NCBI GenBank assembly: GCA_022615465.1
Contig: JAKEGR010000123.1
Coordinates: 1-8,300 of the forward strand
Length of the DNA stretch: 8,300 bases
Reading direction: 5' to 3'
Source of the DNA: Planctomycetota bacterium
GTDB lineage: Bacteria; Planctomycetota; Planctomycetia; Pirellulales; Lacipirellulaceae
The translations under genes were made by a program, and so were the position numbers. Shown piece after piece: positions 1 to 7,653 of this stretch. Under the pieces are notes generated by a model. The model saw only the letters and a program-made list of their open reading frames with translations. It had not been told where the DNA came from and made no database searches. How positions within the stretch are numbered: position 1 is the stretch's first letter; each line of letters opens with the position of its first letter.

Positions 1-551
1 AGTGCAACCCGTCGTTGTTCTCGGCCAGAACGCCGTCCGTGTCCGCATCATACATAATACCGCACGGCGAGGGCGTCCACATAGTGCGGATGCCAGACGA
101 ATTGCTGCACGGGGTTTGGGCCGGCGTCCTTGCGTTCCTCCAAAAGCTGCCACTGGTCGTTGTAGTAGCAGTCGTAGGTTGTAGGGCCGTCGAAGCCGTT
201 CACGGTGCGGACGATCCGCCGGCCCAGGCCGTCGTAGGTGTAGAACTCGTCCTGATATTTGGGTGTGCTTTGTGCCTTGGCCACGGTATCCTCCCGCCAG
301 GTGCGGTTGCCCGCGTGGTCGTAACCGTACTTGATGCGATCGACGGCGACGGGGCTGCCCGTGTTGTTGTACCAGGATTGGTCGACCGTCCGGCCGAACC
401 GGTCCAGCCCGGCATACGTGCCGGCCGTGCTCCCGTACAAATCGAGCTTCACGTCCGGGTTGAAACCACGGGGGCGGCCCAAGGCTGGCTGATTCACCAA
501 CTTGTAGAGCAACTTGTAGAGCGGCGCGAGCAAGCTGAAGTCTGACCGCAA
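1..551 (-). pseudogene. RHS/YD-repeat protein remnant, 5'-truncated and frameshifted, running off the left edge
   Basis: The minus-strand frame from 551 down to 48 encodes about 167 residues. Two YD-type motifs are clear: YGYDHAGNRTW near residues 75-85 and YTYDGLGRR near 104-112. They follow a DRFGR segment (50-54) and precede FVWHPHYVDALAVRY, the layout of the C-terminal part of large planctomycete RHS proteins. The first 33 residues or so do not look like RHS, and the many upstream YD repeats expected in a full gene are missing. The in-frame stop before the fragment is at 582-584; the only start is a TTG at 551. The frame ends in TGA at 50-48, but shifting by one base at position 50 restores DADTDGVLAENNDGLH up to the edge, which is the usual continuation of this motif. 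I read it as a decayed fragment. RHS proteins are normally secreted or surface polymorphic proteins; no function is expected here. A sequencing error could explain the frameshift but not the missing 5' part. Confidence 0.75.
498..521. repeat. Perfect 12-bp tandem duplication (CAACTTGTAGAG x2)
   Basis: The unit CAACTTGTAGAG occurs at 498-509 and again at 510-521 without mismatch. On the minus strand it encodes the doubled LYKL in the non-RHS-like start of the RHS remnant. Twelve bases keep the frame, so it is a neutral slippage-type duplication. Confidence 0.6.
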
Positions 552-578
552 AGCCTGCCCGATCGTTATTTTCCACTC

Positions 579-605
579 AAGTTATCACGTCCCTGCAGCC
601 GATCT
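579..605 (+). promoter_or_regulatory. Weak sigma-28-like (flagellar) promoter candidate upstream of fliG
   Basis: GCCGATCT at 598-605 matches six of eight bases of the flagellar sigma-28 -10 element (GCCGATAA). AAGT at 579-582 sits 15 bases before it, the right spacing for the TAAA -35 core but a poor match to it. The site lies in the gap between the divergent RHS remnant and fliG, 108 bases ahead of the preferred ATG. fliG is usually an earlier-class flagellar gene and need not use sigma-28. The match could be chance. Confidence 0.2.
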
Positions 606-659
606 GGTGAGCGGAAGGATTGTGCGTCCGAAGGCTGATTGTCGGGGGCGCCCTCCGAG

Positions 660-673
660 CTGGCGCCTGCCAG
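660..673. repeat. Short palindrome CTGGC-N4-GCCAG in the fliG leader
   Basis: Arms CTGGC (660-664) and GCCAG (669-673) enclose GCCT. The arms are the same five bases as the core of the palindrome inside leuS at 5619-5635. It lies between a possible TTG start at 639 and the preferred ATG at 714 of fliG. On its own, five-base arms are weak evidence. Confidence 0.3.
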
Positions 674-713
674 TCCCGAAGTCTCGTCGCAGACCGTTGA
701 GTGCCCTGTTACG

Positions 714-1700
714 ATGCCTGACATTCACCACGCGGCCGTCCTGCTGATGACCCTTCCCGAGGAGGAAGCGAGCAGCCTCCTTGGCAAGCTCGATCCCAAG
801 CAGGTTGAGCAGGTTTCGATCGAAATCGCCCGCACCAAGGCCATTACAGGCGAGCAACAAGAGCGGGCAATTCAGGCGTTTGCCGATAGCAATCCGTCAG
901 CCGGGCGGAGCGGCGGTATCGAGGTGGCGAAGTCGCTCATCCAAAAAGCGCTTGGTAGCAACGCCAGCACCGCGCTCAATAATGTCCGACAATCGATCGA
1001 GGCCATGCCGTTCAGCTTCCTCCGGCAAATTGACAGCCAGAACATTCTGACCTTCATCATCGACGAGCATCCCCAGACGATCGCGCTGATCATTTCGCAT
1101 TTGCCGCCAGGCAGCGGCGCCGAGATCTTGGCCGGCCTGCCCGAATTGCAGCGGATGGCCGTTGTCCGCCGCGTGGCAACGATGGGGCAGACCAATCCGG
1201 AAGTCATTCGCGAAGTCGAGCAAGGTCTTGAACGGCGGTTGTCGAGCGTGATGCGGCAAAGCTACGAACACGCCGGCGGTGTCGATGCGATTGCCGAAAT
1301 GCTTAATGTCTCCGATCGTGCGACCGAGCGGGCGATCCTGGACAGCCTCGGCCAGGAGGATCCGGAACTCGTCGAGGAAATCCGTCGCCTGATGTTTGTT
1401 TTCGAAGACATCGCGCGCTTCAGCGACAAGAGTATTCAAACCGTCCTCAAAAACGTCGAAACCAGCCAGTGGGCATTGGCCCTCAAAGGGGCGAGCGATT
1501 CGCTCAAGACGAAGATACTCAAGAACATGTCCGAGCGGGCGTCGGAGATGCTGCGCGAGGAAATGGAGTATCTGGGCGCGGTCAAACGGTCGGCCGTCGA
1601 GGCCAAACAGCAGGAAATCGTCGATGTCATTCGCCGCCTCGAAACGGACGGCGAGATTGAGGCAACGAACGTGAACGAACAAGAAGAGCTGGTGCAGTAA
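714..1700 (+). CDS. fliG: Flagellar motor switch protein FliG
   Basis: FliG forms the rotor ring on the cytoplasmic face of the flagellar MS ring, binding FliF and FliM and meeting the stator to produce torque. From ATG 714 the protein has 328 residues, the usual family length. Visible landmarks are AAVLLMTL at the N-terminus (domain N), EHPQTIAL at 118-125 (the EHPQ motif contacting FliM), a GG linker at 188-189, MFVFEDI at 227-233, and the C-terminal torque helix. The torque charges known from E. coli are kept in kind: K258, R275, E282/E283 (for D288/D289) and K291 (for R297). The frame is open back to a TTG at 639, directly after a stop, but that would add 25 A/S/P/E-rich residues outside the family fold. 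No clear Shine-Dalgarno precedes either start. No other flagellar gene is adjacent: the neighbours are an RHS remnant and mutS. Confidence 0.95.
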   Translation: MPDIHHAAVLLMTLPEEEASSLLGKLDPKQVEQVSIEIARTKAITGEQQERAIQAFADSNPSAGRSGGIEVAKSLIQKALGSNASTALNNVRQSIEAMPFSFLRQIDSQNILTFIIDEHPQTIALIISHLPPGSGAEILAGLPELQRMAVVRRVATMGQTNPEVIREVEQGLERRLSSVMRQSYEHAGGVDAIAEMLNVSDRATERAILDSLGQEDPELVEEIRRLMFVFEDIARFSDKSIQTVLKNVETSQWALALKGASDSLKTKILKNMSERASEMLREEMEYLGAVKRSAVEAKQQEIVDVIRRLETDGEIEATNVNEQEELVQ

Positions 1701-1806
1701 ATAAAACCGGAAAAACCCCCGGCGTCGACCGCCAATTCGAATCCATTGCTGTTTGGCATAAACCTTCTATCCACAACCTCTGTTCGTTGGCACTGCCTCC
1801 GTTTTC

Positions 1807-1841
1807 CTCTCGGCTCTCGACGCTCGACCCTCGCCTCTGCT
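1807..1841. repeat. Degenerate heptamer tandem repeat upstream of mutS
   Basis: Four consecutive heptamers are CTCTCGG, CTCTCGA, CGCTCGA and CCCTCGC (1807-1834). CTCTGCT at 1835-1841 may be a fifth, decayed copy. The consensus is about CNCTCGA. It occupies the fliG-mutS gap, which otherwise shows nothing recognisable from 1701 to about 1806, and ends at the candidate mutS promoter. Confidence 0.5.
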
Positions 1842-1846
1842 AGCAT
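1838..1846 (+). promoter_or_regulatory. Possible extended -10 promoter of mutS
   Basis: TGC followed by TAGCAT (1841-1846) resembles an extended -10 element. No convincing -35 lies 16-18 bases upstream, where the heptamer repeat sits. A start of transcription near 1853 would give a short leader of about 24 bases before the mutS ATG. Weak evidence only. Confidence 0.25.
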
Positions 1847-1862
1847 ACATCGCGACCACGAT

Positions 1863-1866
1863 GGAG
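1863..1866 (+). promoter_or_regulatory. Shine-Dalgarno GGAG for mutS
   Basis: GGAG ends 10 bases before ATG 1877. The spacing is a little long but supports 1877 over the in-frame ATGs at 1892 and 1895. The N-terminal TPMMQQY that follows 1877 is also the expected beginning of MutS. Confidence 0.45.
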
Positions 1867-1876
1867 ACGTGCCGCG

Positions 1877-4624
1877 ATGCCACCGACGCCCATGATGCAG
1901 CAGTACCAGGAGGCCCGCGCGGCTGCCGGCGAGGCGCTGCTCCTGTTTCGGATGGGCGACTTCTACGAGCTTTTCCACGACGACGCCAAGACGGCGGCGC
2001 GCATCCTGGGACTGGCGCTGACAAGCCGCGACAAGGGGGAAAATCCCGTGCCGATGGCCGGGTTTCCTTATCATCAACTGGACGCATACCTCGCCAAGAT
2101 CATTGCCGCCGGCCACCGGGCGGCCATCTGCGAACAAGTTGAGGATCCAAAGCTTGCCAAGGGACTGGTAAAACGAGAAATCACGCGGATCGTCACACCC
2201 GGCACGCTCACGGATGAGGCCCTGCTCGACCCGCAGGCCAGCAACTTTCTCGCGGCAATCGCGCACTGTGCCACCCATGCCAAGGCTTTGCCCACACCCG
2301 TCGGGATCGCCTGGATTGACATTTCCACCGGCCGTTTTTTCGCCGCATCATCTCCGATCGAACAACTAGGCGATCACCTCGCCCGCATCCAACCAGCCGA
2401 ACTGCTGGTGAGTGACGACGCCGCGGATCGACTCGGCCCATGGCGCGATCGATGGACCATCACGCGGCGTCCCGCGTGGGCGTTCGGCCATACCGCGGCG
2501 ATTGATGCACTCAGCAAGCATTTCGGCACGCGGTCGCTGGCCGGATTCGGCTTCGACGCGGACTCAGCCGAATCGGATGCAGCGGCACTTCGGGCCGCCG
2601 GCGCAATCCTTGATTATCTCGCCGAGACGCAAAAGGCGTCGCTCGCCCACGTCGATCGGCTATCGCCCTACTCGTGTGATGAACGTCTCGCGATCGATCC
2701 GGCTACCCGCCGCAGCCTGGAAGTTGTGGCCGCGATTCGCGACGGCCGCCGCGAAGGATCGCTGCTTGGTGTGATCGATCGTACGATTACCTCTCTCGGT
2801 GCTCGTCTTCTCGCCGACTGGCTGGCTTCGCCGCTCACTGCCGTTTCGGAGATTAGCGCGCGACTCGATGCGGTGGGCGAGTTCGTAACCGACTCGCAAC
2901 TGACCGCCAACCTGCGGGAGTCGCTCAAACAGATCTACGACATCCAGCGGCTGCTGGCCCGCGTGACGACCGGCCGCGCCAGTCCGCGTGATCTCAGCTT
3001 TCTAGGCCGGACGCTGGCCTGCCTGCCTAAGATCAAGGCCAAACTCACAGGACGCGCGAGCGTTCTCTTGCATCAACTCGAAGAGCGGCTTGATCTATGT
3101 GCCGATATCCGCTCTCCGCTCGAACAAGCTTTGGTGGACGATTGCCCCCTCACGGCCCGCGATGGTGGTTTTGTCCGCCAGGGCTACCGAGCGGATCTGG
3201 ACGAGCTGCGCGAACTGTCGGCCGGCGGAAAACAATGGATGGCCGCGTATCAAGCAACCGAGGCTAAGCGAACCGGCATTCCAAGCATCAAGGTCGGTTT
3301 TAACCAGGTTTTCGGCTACTACCTGGAAGTCACGCATGCGCATCGCGAGAAAATCCCAGCCGACTACATCCGCAAGCAAACGCTCAAGAACGCCGAACGT
3401 TACATCACGCCGGAACTGAAAGAGTACGAGGAAAAGGTTCTCTTGGCCGAGGATCGCTCGAAAGAGGTTGAGTTGGATGTGTTCGCGCAATTGCGCGAGT
3501 TGGTTGCCGCTGCCGCGTCGCGGCTTCAAACCACGGCCGACGTCCTGGCGGAGGTCGATGTTCTGGCAAGCCTGGCCGAACTGGCCCGTTCCCGCGGTTA
3601 CGTGCGACCGACGGTTGTCGCCGAACCAATGCTCGATATCGAAGCCGGCCGCCATCCCGTACTCGACATCACCGAGCCGGAAGGAACCTTTGTACCAAAC
3701 GACATCCGTTGCGAGGGAAGTAGTGGAAATGACAAAACACGAATGACGAATGATGAGGAGTCGGATGCGCCGTTCGACATTTGTCATTCGTCCTTCCCCA
3801 CGGTTCTTCTCATCACCGGCCCCAACATGTCTGGCAAGAGCACTTACATTCGCCAGGCAGCGCTATTGACGTTACTAGCCCAGATCGGCAGTTTTGTTCC
3901 TGCCAGGAGTGCCACGATCGGCGTCGCCGACCGCATCTTTGCCCGCGTCGGCGCCAGCGACGAACTATCACGCGGCCAGAGCACATTCATGGTCGAAATG
4001 ACCGAGACCGCCCGGATCCTCAACACGGCGACTCGCCGGAGCCTCGTGATCCTCGACGAAATCGGACGCGGCACCAGCACCTATGACGGCCTGTCCATCG
4101 CATGGAGCATCGTGGAGCACATTCACGAACAGATCGGCTGCCGTACCCTGTTCGCCACGCATTATCATGAACTCACCGATTTGGAGGAGCGGCTCCCCGG
4201 CGTGCGGAACTACAACGTGGCCGTCAAGGAATGGGAAGACCAGGTCGCGTTTCTCCACCAAATCGTGCCCGGCGCGGCCGACAAAAGCTACGGCATCCAC
4301 GTCGCCCAACTGGCCGGAGTGCCGCGCAGTGTGAACCAGCGCGCCCGAGAGATCATGGCTTGGCTCGAGTCGCAACATCAGGCGGCCAGCGGCGGCGTTC
4401 GCGGCTTGGCTGCTGTCTCGATGTCCTCGGCCAATGGCCAGGGCGACCGTCCCGCCGGACCCTGGCAATTGACTCTGTTCGGTTCGGAAGAGCATCCGCT
4501 CCTCGACGAGATCCGCAAGGCCGATCTCGACGCATTGACCCCTCTTCAAGCATTGCAATTGCTGCATTCGTGGCAAGCACGCCTGGCCGAGGAACTATCG
4601 GCCGCGAACGAACCGCGACGTTGA
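1877..4624 (+). CDS. mutS: DNA mismatch repair protein MutS
   Basis: MutS binds base mismatches and small loops as a dimer and, with ATP, recruits MutL to start strand repair. The protein has 915 residues. The mismatch-reading Phe-x-Glu motif is F29-Y30-E31 in MGDFYELF. The connector and lever/core follow, with [14 protein letters not shown] near residue 475 leading into the clamp. The ATPase has Walker [10 protein letters not shown] at 648-656 and Walker B with D727-E728 in [12 protein letters not shown], then the TFATHYHEL region. The dimerising helix-turn-helix segment ([16 protein letters not shown]) is present, and QLTLF at 864-868 fits a beta-clamp binding motif. All catalytic parts are intact, so it should be active. 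The oddity is about 28 extra residues (roughly 614-641) between FVPND and Walker A, encoded by a palindromic element. Without them the length is 887, within the usual range. leuS starts 155 bases downstream. Confidence 0.97.
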   Translation: MPPTPMMQQYQEARAAAGEALLLFRMGDFYELFHDDAKTAARILGLALTSRDKGENPVPMAGFPYHQLDAYLAKIIAAGHRAAICEQVEDPKLAKGLVKREITRIVTPGTLTDEALLDPQASNFLAAIAHCATHAKALPTPVGIAWIDISTGRFFAASSPIEQLGDHLARIQPAELLVSDDAADRLGPWRDRWTITRRPAWAFGHTAAIDALSKHFGTRSLAGFGFDADSAESDAAALRAAGAILDYLAETQKASLAHVDRLSPYSCDERLAIDPATRRSLEVVAAIRDGRREGSLLGVIDRTITSLGARLLADWLASPLTAVSEISARLDAVGEFVTDSQLTANLRESLKQIYDIQRLLARVTTGRASPRDLSFLGRTLACLPKIKAKLTGRASVLLHQLEERLDLCADIRSPLEQALVDDCPLTARDGGFVRQGYRADLDELRELSAGGKQWMAAYQATEAKRTGIPSIKVGFNQVFGYYLEVTHAHREKIPADYIRKQTLKNAERYITPELKEYEEKVLLAEDRSKEVELDVFAQLRELVAAAASRLQTTADVLAEVDVLASLAELARSRGYVRPTVVAEPMLDIEAGRHPVLDITEPEGTFVPNDIRCEGSSGNDKTRMTNDEESDAPFDICHSSFPTVLLITGPNMSGKSTYIRQAALLTLLAQIGSFVPARSATIGVADRIFARVGASDELSRGQSTFMVEMTETARILNTATRRSLVILDEIGRGTSTYDGLSIAWSIVEHIHEQIGCRTLFATHYHELTDLEERLPGVRNYNVAVKEWEDQVAFLHQIVPGAADKSYGIHVAQLAGVPRSVNQRAREIMAWLESQHQAASGGVRGLAAVSMSSANGQGDRPAGPWQLTLFGSEEHPLLDEIRKADLDALTPLQALQLLHSWQARLAEELSAANEPRR
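3715..3798. repeat. Palindromic repeat element inserted in frame in mutS
   Basis: GGGAAG (3715-3720) and CTTCCC (3793-3798) form the outer arms. Inside, ACGAATGACGAATG (3739-3752) pairs with CATTTGTCATTCGT (3778-3791), 13 of 14 bases as Watson-Crick plus one G-T, around a 25-base loop. The whole span is 84 bases, exactly 28 codons. In MutS the strand ending FVPND is normally joined to the LLITGPNM strand by fewer than ten residues. Here the join includes [20 protein letters not shown], a charged and polar stretch without resemblance to the family. Removing 3715-3798 leaves a join of normal length. The minus strand of the motif reads IRHSCFVIS; from memory, such IRHSSFVI-like peptides recur in misannotated planctomycete repeats, but I could not check this. 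The exact ends are inferred from the arms. Confidence 0.7.
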
Positions 4625-4653
4625 ACCCCCGGCGCCCTGTCGGCTGGTCCACG

Positions 4654-4682
4654 TTGGCGAACTCGATTCCAGCCGGTAGAAT
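4654..4682 (+). promoter_or_regulatory. Housekeeping sigma-type promoter of leuS
   Basis: TTGGCG (4654-4659) and TAGAAT (4677-4682) are separated by the ideal 17 bases, matching TTGACA and TATAAT at four and five of six positions. Transcription would begin near 4689, giving a leader of about 90 bases. A perfect inverted repeat, CGATTC (4664-4669) and GAATCG (4679-4684), overlaps the spacer and -10 box and could be an operator or chance. It implies that leuS is transcribed independently of mutS. Confidence 0.5.
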
Positions 4683-4735
4683 CGTGGGGCTTGTAAACAG
4701 TTGTCGCCCCGATGCATTCTACGCTCGCAAGCGTA
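4677..4735 (+). promoter_or_regulatory. Inverted repeats at the leuS promoter and in its leader
   Basis: GGGGC (4686-4690) pairs with GCCCC (4706-4710) around a 15-base loop. TAGAAT (4677-4682) pairs with ATTCTA (4716-4721) outside it, across an unequal internal loop. A second hairpin, TACGCT (4720-4725) and AGCGTA (4730-4735) with loop CGCA, shares two bases with the first. If transcription starts near 4689, only the inner GGGGC stem and the second hairpin are in RNA. No T-box features, such as a T-box bulge or terminator, are seen. Confidence 0.35.
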
Positions 4736-4779
4736 CTTCGATACCACCCCGCTCTCAACCTCCCTGCCCACTGTCCTCC

Positions 4780-7461
4780 ATGCCCCGTTACAATCCCGCC
4801 ACGATCGAGCCGAAATGGCAAGCATACTGGGAGAAACACCAGACATTTGTTGCTCCACGCATGCCAAGCCCTGGCACCGAAAAACTCTATGCGCTCGACA
4901 TGTTTCCCTACCCCAGCGGCGATGGCCTGCATGTCGGTCATCCCGAGGGTTACACGGCCACCGACATCGTCTGCCGCGCCGCCCGCATGCAAGGCAAGAG
5001 CGTCGTCCATCCGATGGGCTTCGACTCGTTCGGCCTGCCGGCCGAGGAACACGCCATCAAGACGGGTCAACATCCACGGATTCAAACCGAGGCCAACATC
5101 GCCAACTTTCGCCGGCAGCTCAAAATGCTTGGCTTCTCCTACGACTGGAGCCGCGAACTGGCAACGACCGACGTCGGGTATTTCCGCTGGACGCAATGGA
5201 TCTTCCTGCAAATCTACGACACATGGTTCGATGCCGAGCAACAGCGCGGCCGGCCGATAGCCGAGCTGCCGATTCCCGACGACGTGCGCGCCGCGGGCGA
5301 AGACGCAATCCTCGCGTTTCAGGATGAACATCGCCTGGCGCATCAGACCGAGGCCCCCGTGAATTGGTGCCCCGCGCTCGGCACGGTGTTGGCCAATGAG
5401 GAGGTAGTCGGCGGCATCAGCGAACGCGGCGGGCATCCGGTGGTGCGGATGCCGCTGCGGCAATGGATGCTCCGGATCACCGCCTATGCCGATCGCTTGG
5501 AGGAGGATCTCTCCGGTGTCGACTGGCCCGAGGGAATCAAGCTGCTCCAGCGCAACTGGATCGGCCGCAGCACGGGAGCGGAGGTCGATTTCTACATTGG
5601 AGCGGAAACCTCGGGTGCCACTGGCTCCGCCAGTGCCGGCTTCGAGAAATGGAAATCCGCGCGCGCCAAGTCAGGCTTTTTACGAAAGACTGCCGACGAT
5701 GTGTTACGCATATACACGACGCGGCCGGACACGCTCTTTGGCGCGACCTACATGGTGATCGCGCCAGAGCACCCGTTCGTCAACCGGCTGACCACGCGCG
5801 ACAACGCGAACGCCATGAAAGCGTATCGTGACCAGGCTGCCGCGAAAAGCGATTTGGATCGCACAGAACTTGCCAAGGAAAAAACCGGCGTCTTTACCGG
5901 CAGCTACGCGATCAACCCCGTGAACGGCAGTCCCGTGCCGATCTGGGTCGCCGATTATGTCTTGATCAGTTACGGCACGGGCGCAATCATGGCCGTGCCG
6001 GCGCACGACGAACGCGACTTCGAGTTCGCCCAGCAGTTTTTCCTGCCGATCACGGCAGTCGTCGATCCGGGTGACGCAGTATCGCCGCTGGAGCGAGGCG
6101 AAGTGCTGGCCGGCGAGCGGTGCTTCGTCGGCGATGGCACGGCGGCCAACTCCGGCAAATACGATGGCTTATGCACTGCCGAGTTCAAAGAAACAATCAC
6201 ATCCGACTTGGCCTCGCAAGGATTCGGTCGCCATGCCGTGAACTACAAGCTGCGAGATTGGCTCTTCTCACGGCAGCGTTTTTGGGGCGAGCCATTTCCC
6301 ATCCTGCACGAACTGGACGCAAACGGCCAACCCACCGGGCGCGTCCGCGCCGTCCCTGAAGAAGACCTTCCGGTCGACTTGCCGCATCTCGACGATTTCA
6401 AGCCGCACGGTCGGCCCGAACCGCCGCTCGATAAAGCGCCTGACGACTGGCTCTACCCCGTCATCGACGGCAAACGCTACAAGCGCGAAACGAACACGAT
6501 GCCACAGTGGGCCGGCTCGTGCTGGTACTATCTGCGATTCCTTGATCCCCGTAACGACCAGGTTGCGGTGGATCCGGTAATTGAGAAAGCCTGGATGCCG
6601 GTCGATCTGTACGTCGGCGGCGCGGAGCACGCCGTGCTGCACCTGCTCTATGCCCGCTTCTGGCACAAGGTGCTCTACGACCGCGGCGTCGTCAGCACAC
6701 CAGAGCCATTTCACAAGCTCGTGAACCAGGGCATGATCTTGGGCGAGAATAACGAGAAAATGTCCAAGAGCCGCGGCAATGTGATCAATCCCGATGCCAT
6801 CGTTGCCGAATATGGGGCCGATTCCCTGCGGCTGTATGAGATGTTCATGGGCCCGCTTGAGGCGGCAAAGCCTTGGAGCATGCAAGGCGTCAATGGCGTG
6901 CATGGGTTTCTCAACCGCGCGTGGCGGCTCATCATCGATGAGCACGCTGAAACGATGCAGACCAACGCTGCGATTGTCGATCGCCAGCCGACGGTCGACG
7001 AAAACCGTGTGCTCCACAAGACGATTCAGTTCGTCACGGAGGACATTCGCACTCTGTCGTTCAATACGGCAATCTCGCGGATGATGGAATTTACCAATTT
7101 CTTCACCGCACAGACCGAGCGGCCGCGCGCGGCGATGGAATCCTTTCTGCTGCTGCTCTCACCCTTCGCCCCCCACGTCGCCGAAGAGTTGTGGCAGGCA
7201 TTGGGGCATGATTGTTCCCTCGCCCGGGAACCGTGGCCGGAATCCGACCCTGCGCTTACCAAGGAACAATCCATCGAAATCGCGGTGCAGATCAATGGCA
7301 AGGTACGATCAAAAATTATTGTACACGCCGATTGCGATGCCAAAATGCTTGAGGCAGCCGCGCGGACTGACGAGCGGATGACTGAGTTGCTACTGGGAAA
7401 GACCATCGTCAAGGCAATCGCCGTTCCCGGCCGACTGGTCAATTTCGTGGTCAAGGGGTAA
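4780..7461 (+). CDS. leuS: Leucyl-tRNA synthetase (class I)
   Basis: LeuRS attaches leucine to tRNA-Leu in the cytoplasm and hydrolyses mischarged products. From ATG 4780 ([14 protein letters not shown], the typical beginning) it has 893 residues, slightly longer than the usual 800-880. The frame is open far upstream through the end of mutS, but homology starts at this ATG. No Shine-Dalgarno is visible; the upstream bases are pyrimidine-rich. The class I HIGH motif is HVGH at 51-54 and KMSKS is at 660-664. The CP1 editing domain has TTRPDT at 313-318 and the acidic pair D410/D413 in AHDERD. WYYLRF and the C-terminal [11 protein letters not shown] segment are also present. The sequence type ([24 protein letters not shown]) is that of planctomycetes and Bacteroidetes. 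Residues 274-308, just before TTRPDT, are some 25 longer than in E. coli or Thermus and include a palindrome-coded [10 protein letters not shown]. Catalytic and editing sites look intact. Confidence 0.97.
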   Translation: MPRYNPATIEPKWQAYWEKHQTFVAPRMPSPGTEKLYALDMFPYPSGDGLHVGHPEGYTATDIVCRAARMQGKSVVHPMGFDSFGLPAEEHAIKTGQHPRIQTEANIANFRRQLKMLGFSYDWSRELATTDVGYFRWTQWIFLQIYDTWFDAEQQRGRPIAELPIPDDVRAAGEDAILAFQDEHRLAHQTEAPVNWCPALGTVLANEEVVGGISERGGHPVVRMPLRQWMLRITAYADRLEEDLSGVDWPEGIKLLQRNWIGRSTGAEVDFYIGAETSGATGSASAGFEKWKSARAKSGFLRKTADDVLRIYTTRPDTLFGATYMVIAPEHPFVNRLTTRDNANAMKAYRDQAAAKSDLDRTELAKEKTGVFTGSYAINPVNGSPVPIWVADYVLISYGTGAIMAVPAHDERDFEFAQQFFLPITAVVDPGDAVSPLERGEVLAGERCFVGDGTAANSGKYDGLCTAEFKETITSDLASQGFGRHAVNYKLRDWLFSRQRFWGEPFPILHELDANGQPTGRVRAVPEEDLPVDLPHLDDFKPHGRPEPPLDKAPDDWLYPVIDGKRYKRETNTMPQWAGSCWYYLRFLDPRNDQVAVDPVIEKAWMPVDLYVGGAEHAVLHLLYARFWHKVLYDRGVVSTPEPFHKLVNQGMILGENNEKMSKSRGNVINPDAIVAEYGADSLRLYEMFMGPLEAAKPWSMQGVNGVHGFLNRAWRLIIDEHAETMQTNAAIVDRQPTVDENRVLHKTIQFVTEDIRTLSFNTAISRMMEFTNFFTAQTERPRAAMESFLLLLSPFAPHVAEELWQALGHDCSLAREPWPESDPALTKEQSIEIAVQINGKVRSKIIVHADCDAKMLEAAARTDERMTELLLGKTIVKAIAVPGRLVNFVVKG
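5619..5635. repeat. Perfect palindrome CACTGGC-TCC-GCCAGTG inside leuS
   Basis: Seven-base perfect arms (5619-5625 and 5629-5635) flank a three-base loop, a strong small hairpin. It encodes the low-complexity segment ATGSAS (about residues 280-285) at the entry to the CP1 editing domain. The flanks, roughly from 5605 to 5640, encode similarly bland G/A/S/T residues, unlike the [13 protein letters not shown] that follows. It resembles intragenic REP-like palindromes; its full extent is unclear. Confidence 0.5.
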
Positions 7462-7468
7462 TACGATG

Positions 7469-7497
7469 TTTTCTCCGCATACCAGGGGGGTTACAAT
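7469..7497 (+). promoter_or_regulatory. Weak promoter candidate before glgC
   Basis: TACAAT (7492-7497) is a good -10 box, but TTTTCT (7469-7474), 17 bases upstream, is a poor -35. It would give a glgC leader of about 160 bases. The rest of the 204-base gap after leuS (7462-7665) contains only tiny ORFs without convincing start sites and no clear terminator. Confidence 0.25.
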
Positions 7498-7653
7498 CAC
7501 TGCGTCGGTTGTTCGATGTGGTGTTTGCCTTGGGTAGGTGTCGCGTGATGGAGGGTTGTCCTGGCCGGGCAGACGCGAGAGTGATGCGTTTCCTCCCGTG
7601 AATACCACGGCGAACTGGCGTGCATCAAGGAACGGTTTCCAAAACAACGTGTC

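Noticed and set aside
639..713. TTG start giving FliG 25 extra residues
   Set aside because: The TTG merely follows the stop at 636-638. The extra residues are low-complexity, and ATG 714 gives the normal FliG length.
897..1682. Long minus-strand open frame opposite fliG (about 261 codons)
   Set aside because: It lies wholly over a clear FliG frame and its translation has no recognisable domain. It is a shadow of high-GC codon use.
1701..1735. Rho-independent terminator after fliG
   Set aside because: Only a four-base CCGG/CCGG pairing near 1708-1722 is present, without a following T-run.
4231..4779. Upstream in-frame extension of leuS into mutS, a possible fusion or overlap
   Set aside because: The frame is open by chance. 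LeuRS similarity begins at ATG 4780, and the extension is an Arg/Pro/Ser-rich shadow of mutS.
4625..4779. T-box or leucine attenuator leader for leuS
   Set aside because: No T-box sequence, no run of leucine codons in a leader peptide and no terminator were found; only short hairpins remain.
4546..5463. Long minus-strand open frame opposite the mutS-leuS junction (about 305 codons)
   Set aside because: It spans the end of mutS, the leuS promoter region and the LeuRS HIGH region, with no recognisable motif; judged a shadow frame.
6268..7017. Minus-strand open frame opposite the 3' half of leuS (about 249 codons)
   Set aside because: It lies opposite the KMSKS-containing part of LeuRS and shows no family resemblance.
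7466..7600. Small ORFs of about 17-23 codons in the leuS-glgC gap
   Set aside because: Very short, no convincing ribosome binding sites, no recognisable peptide.
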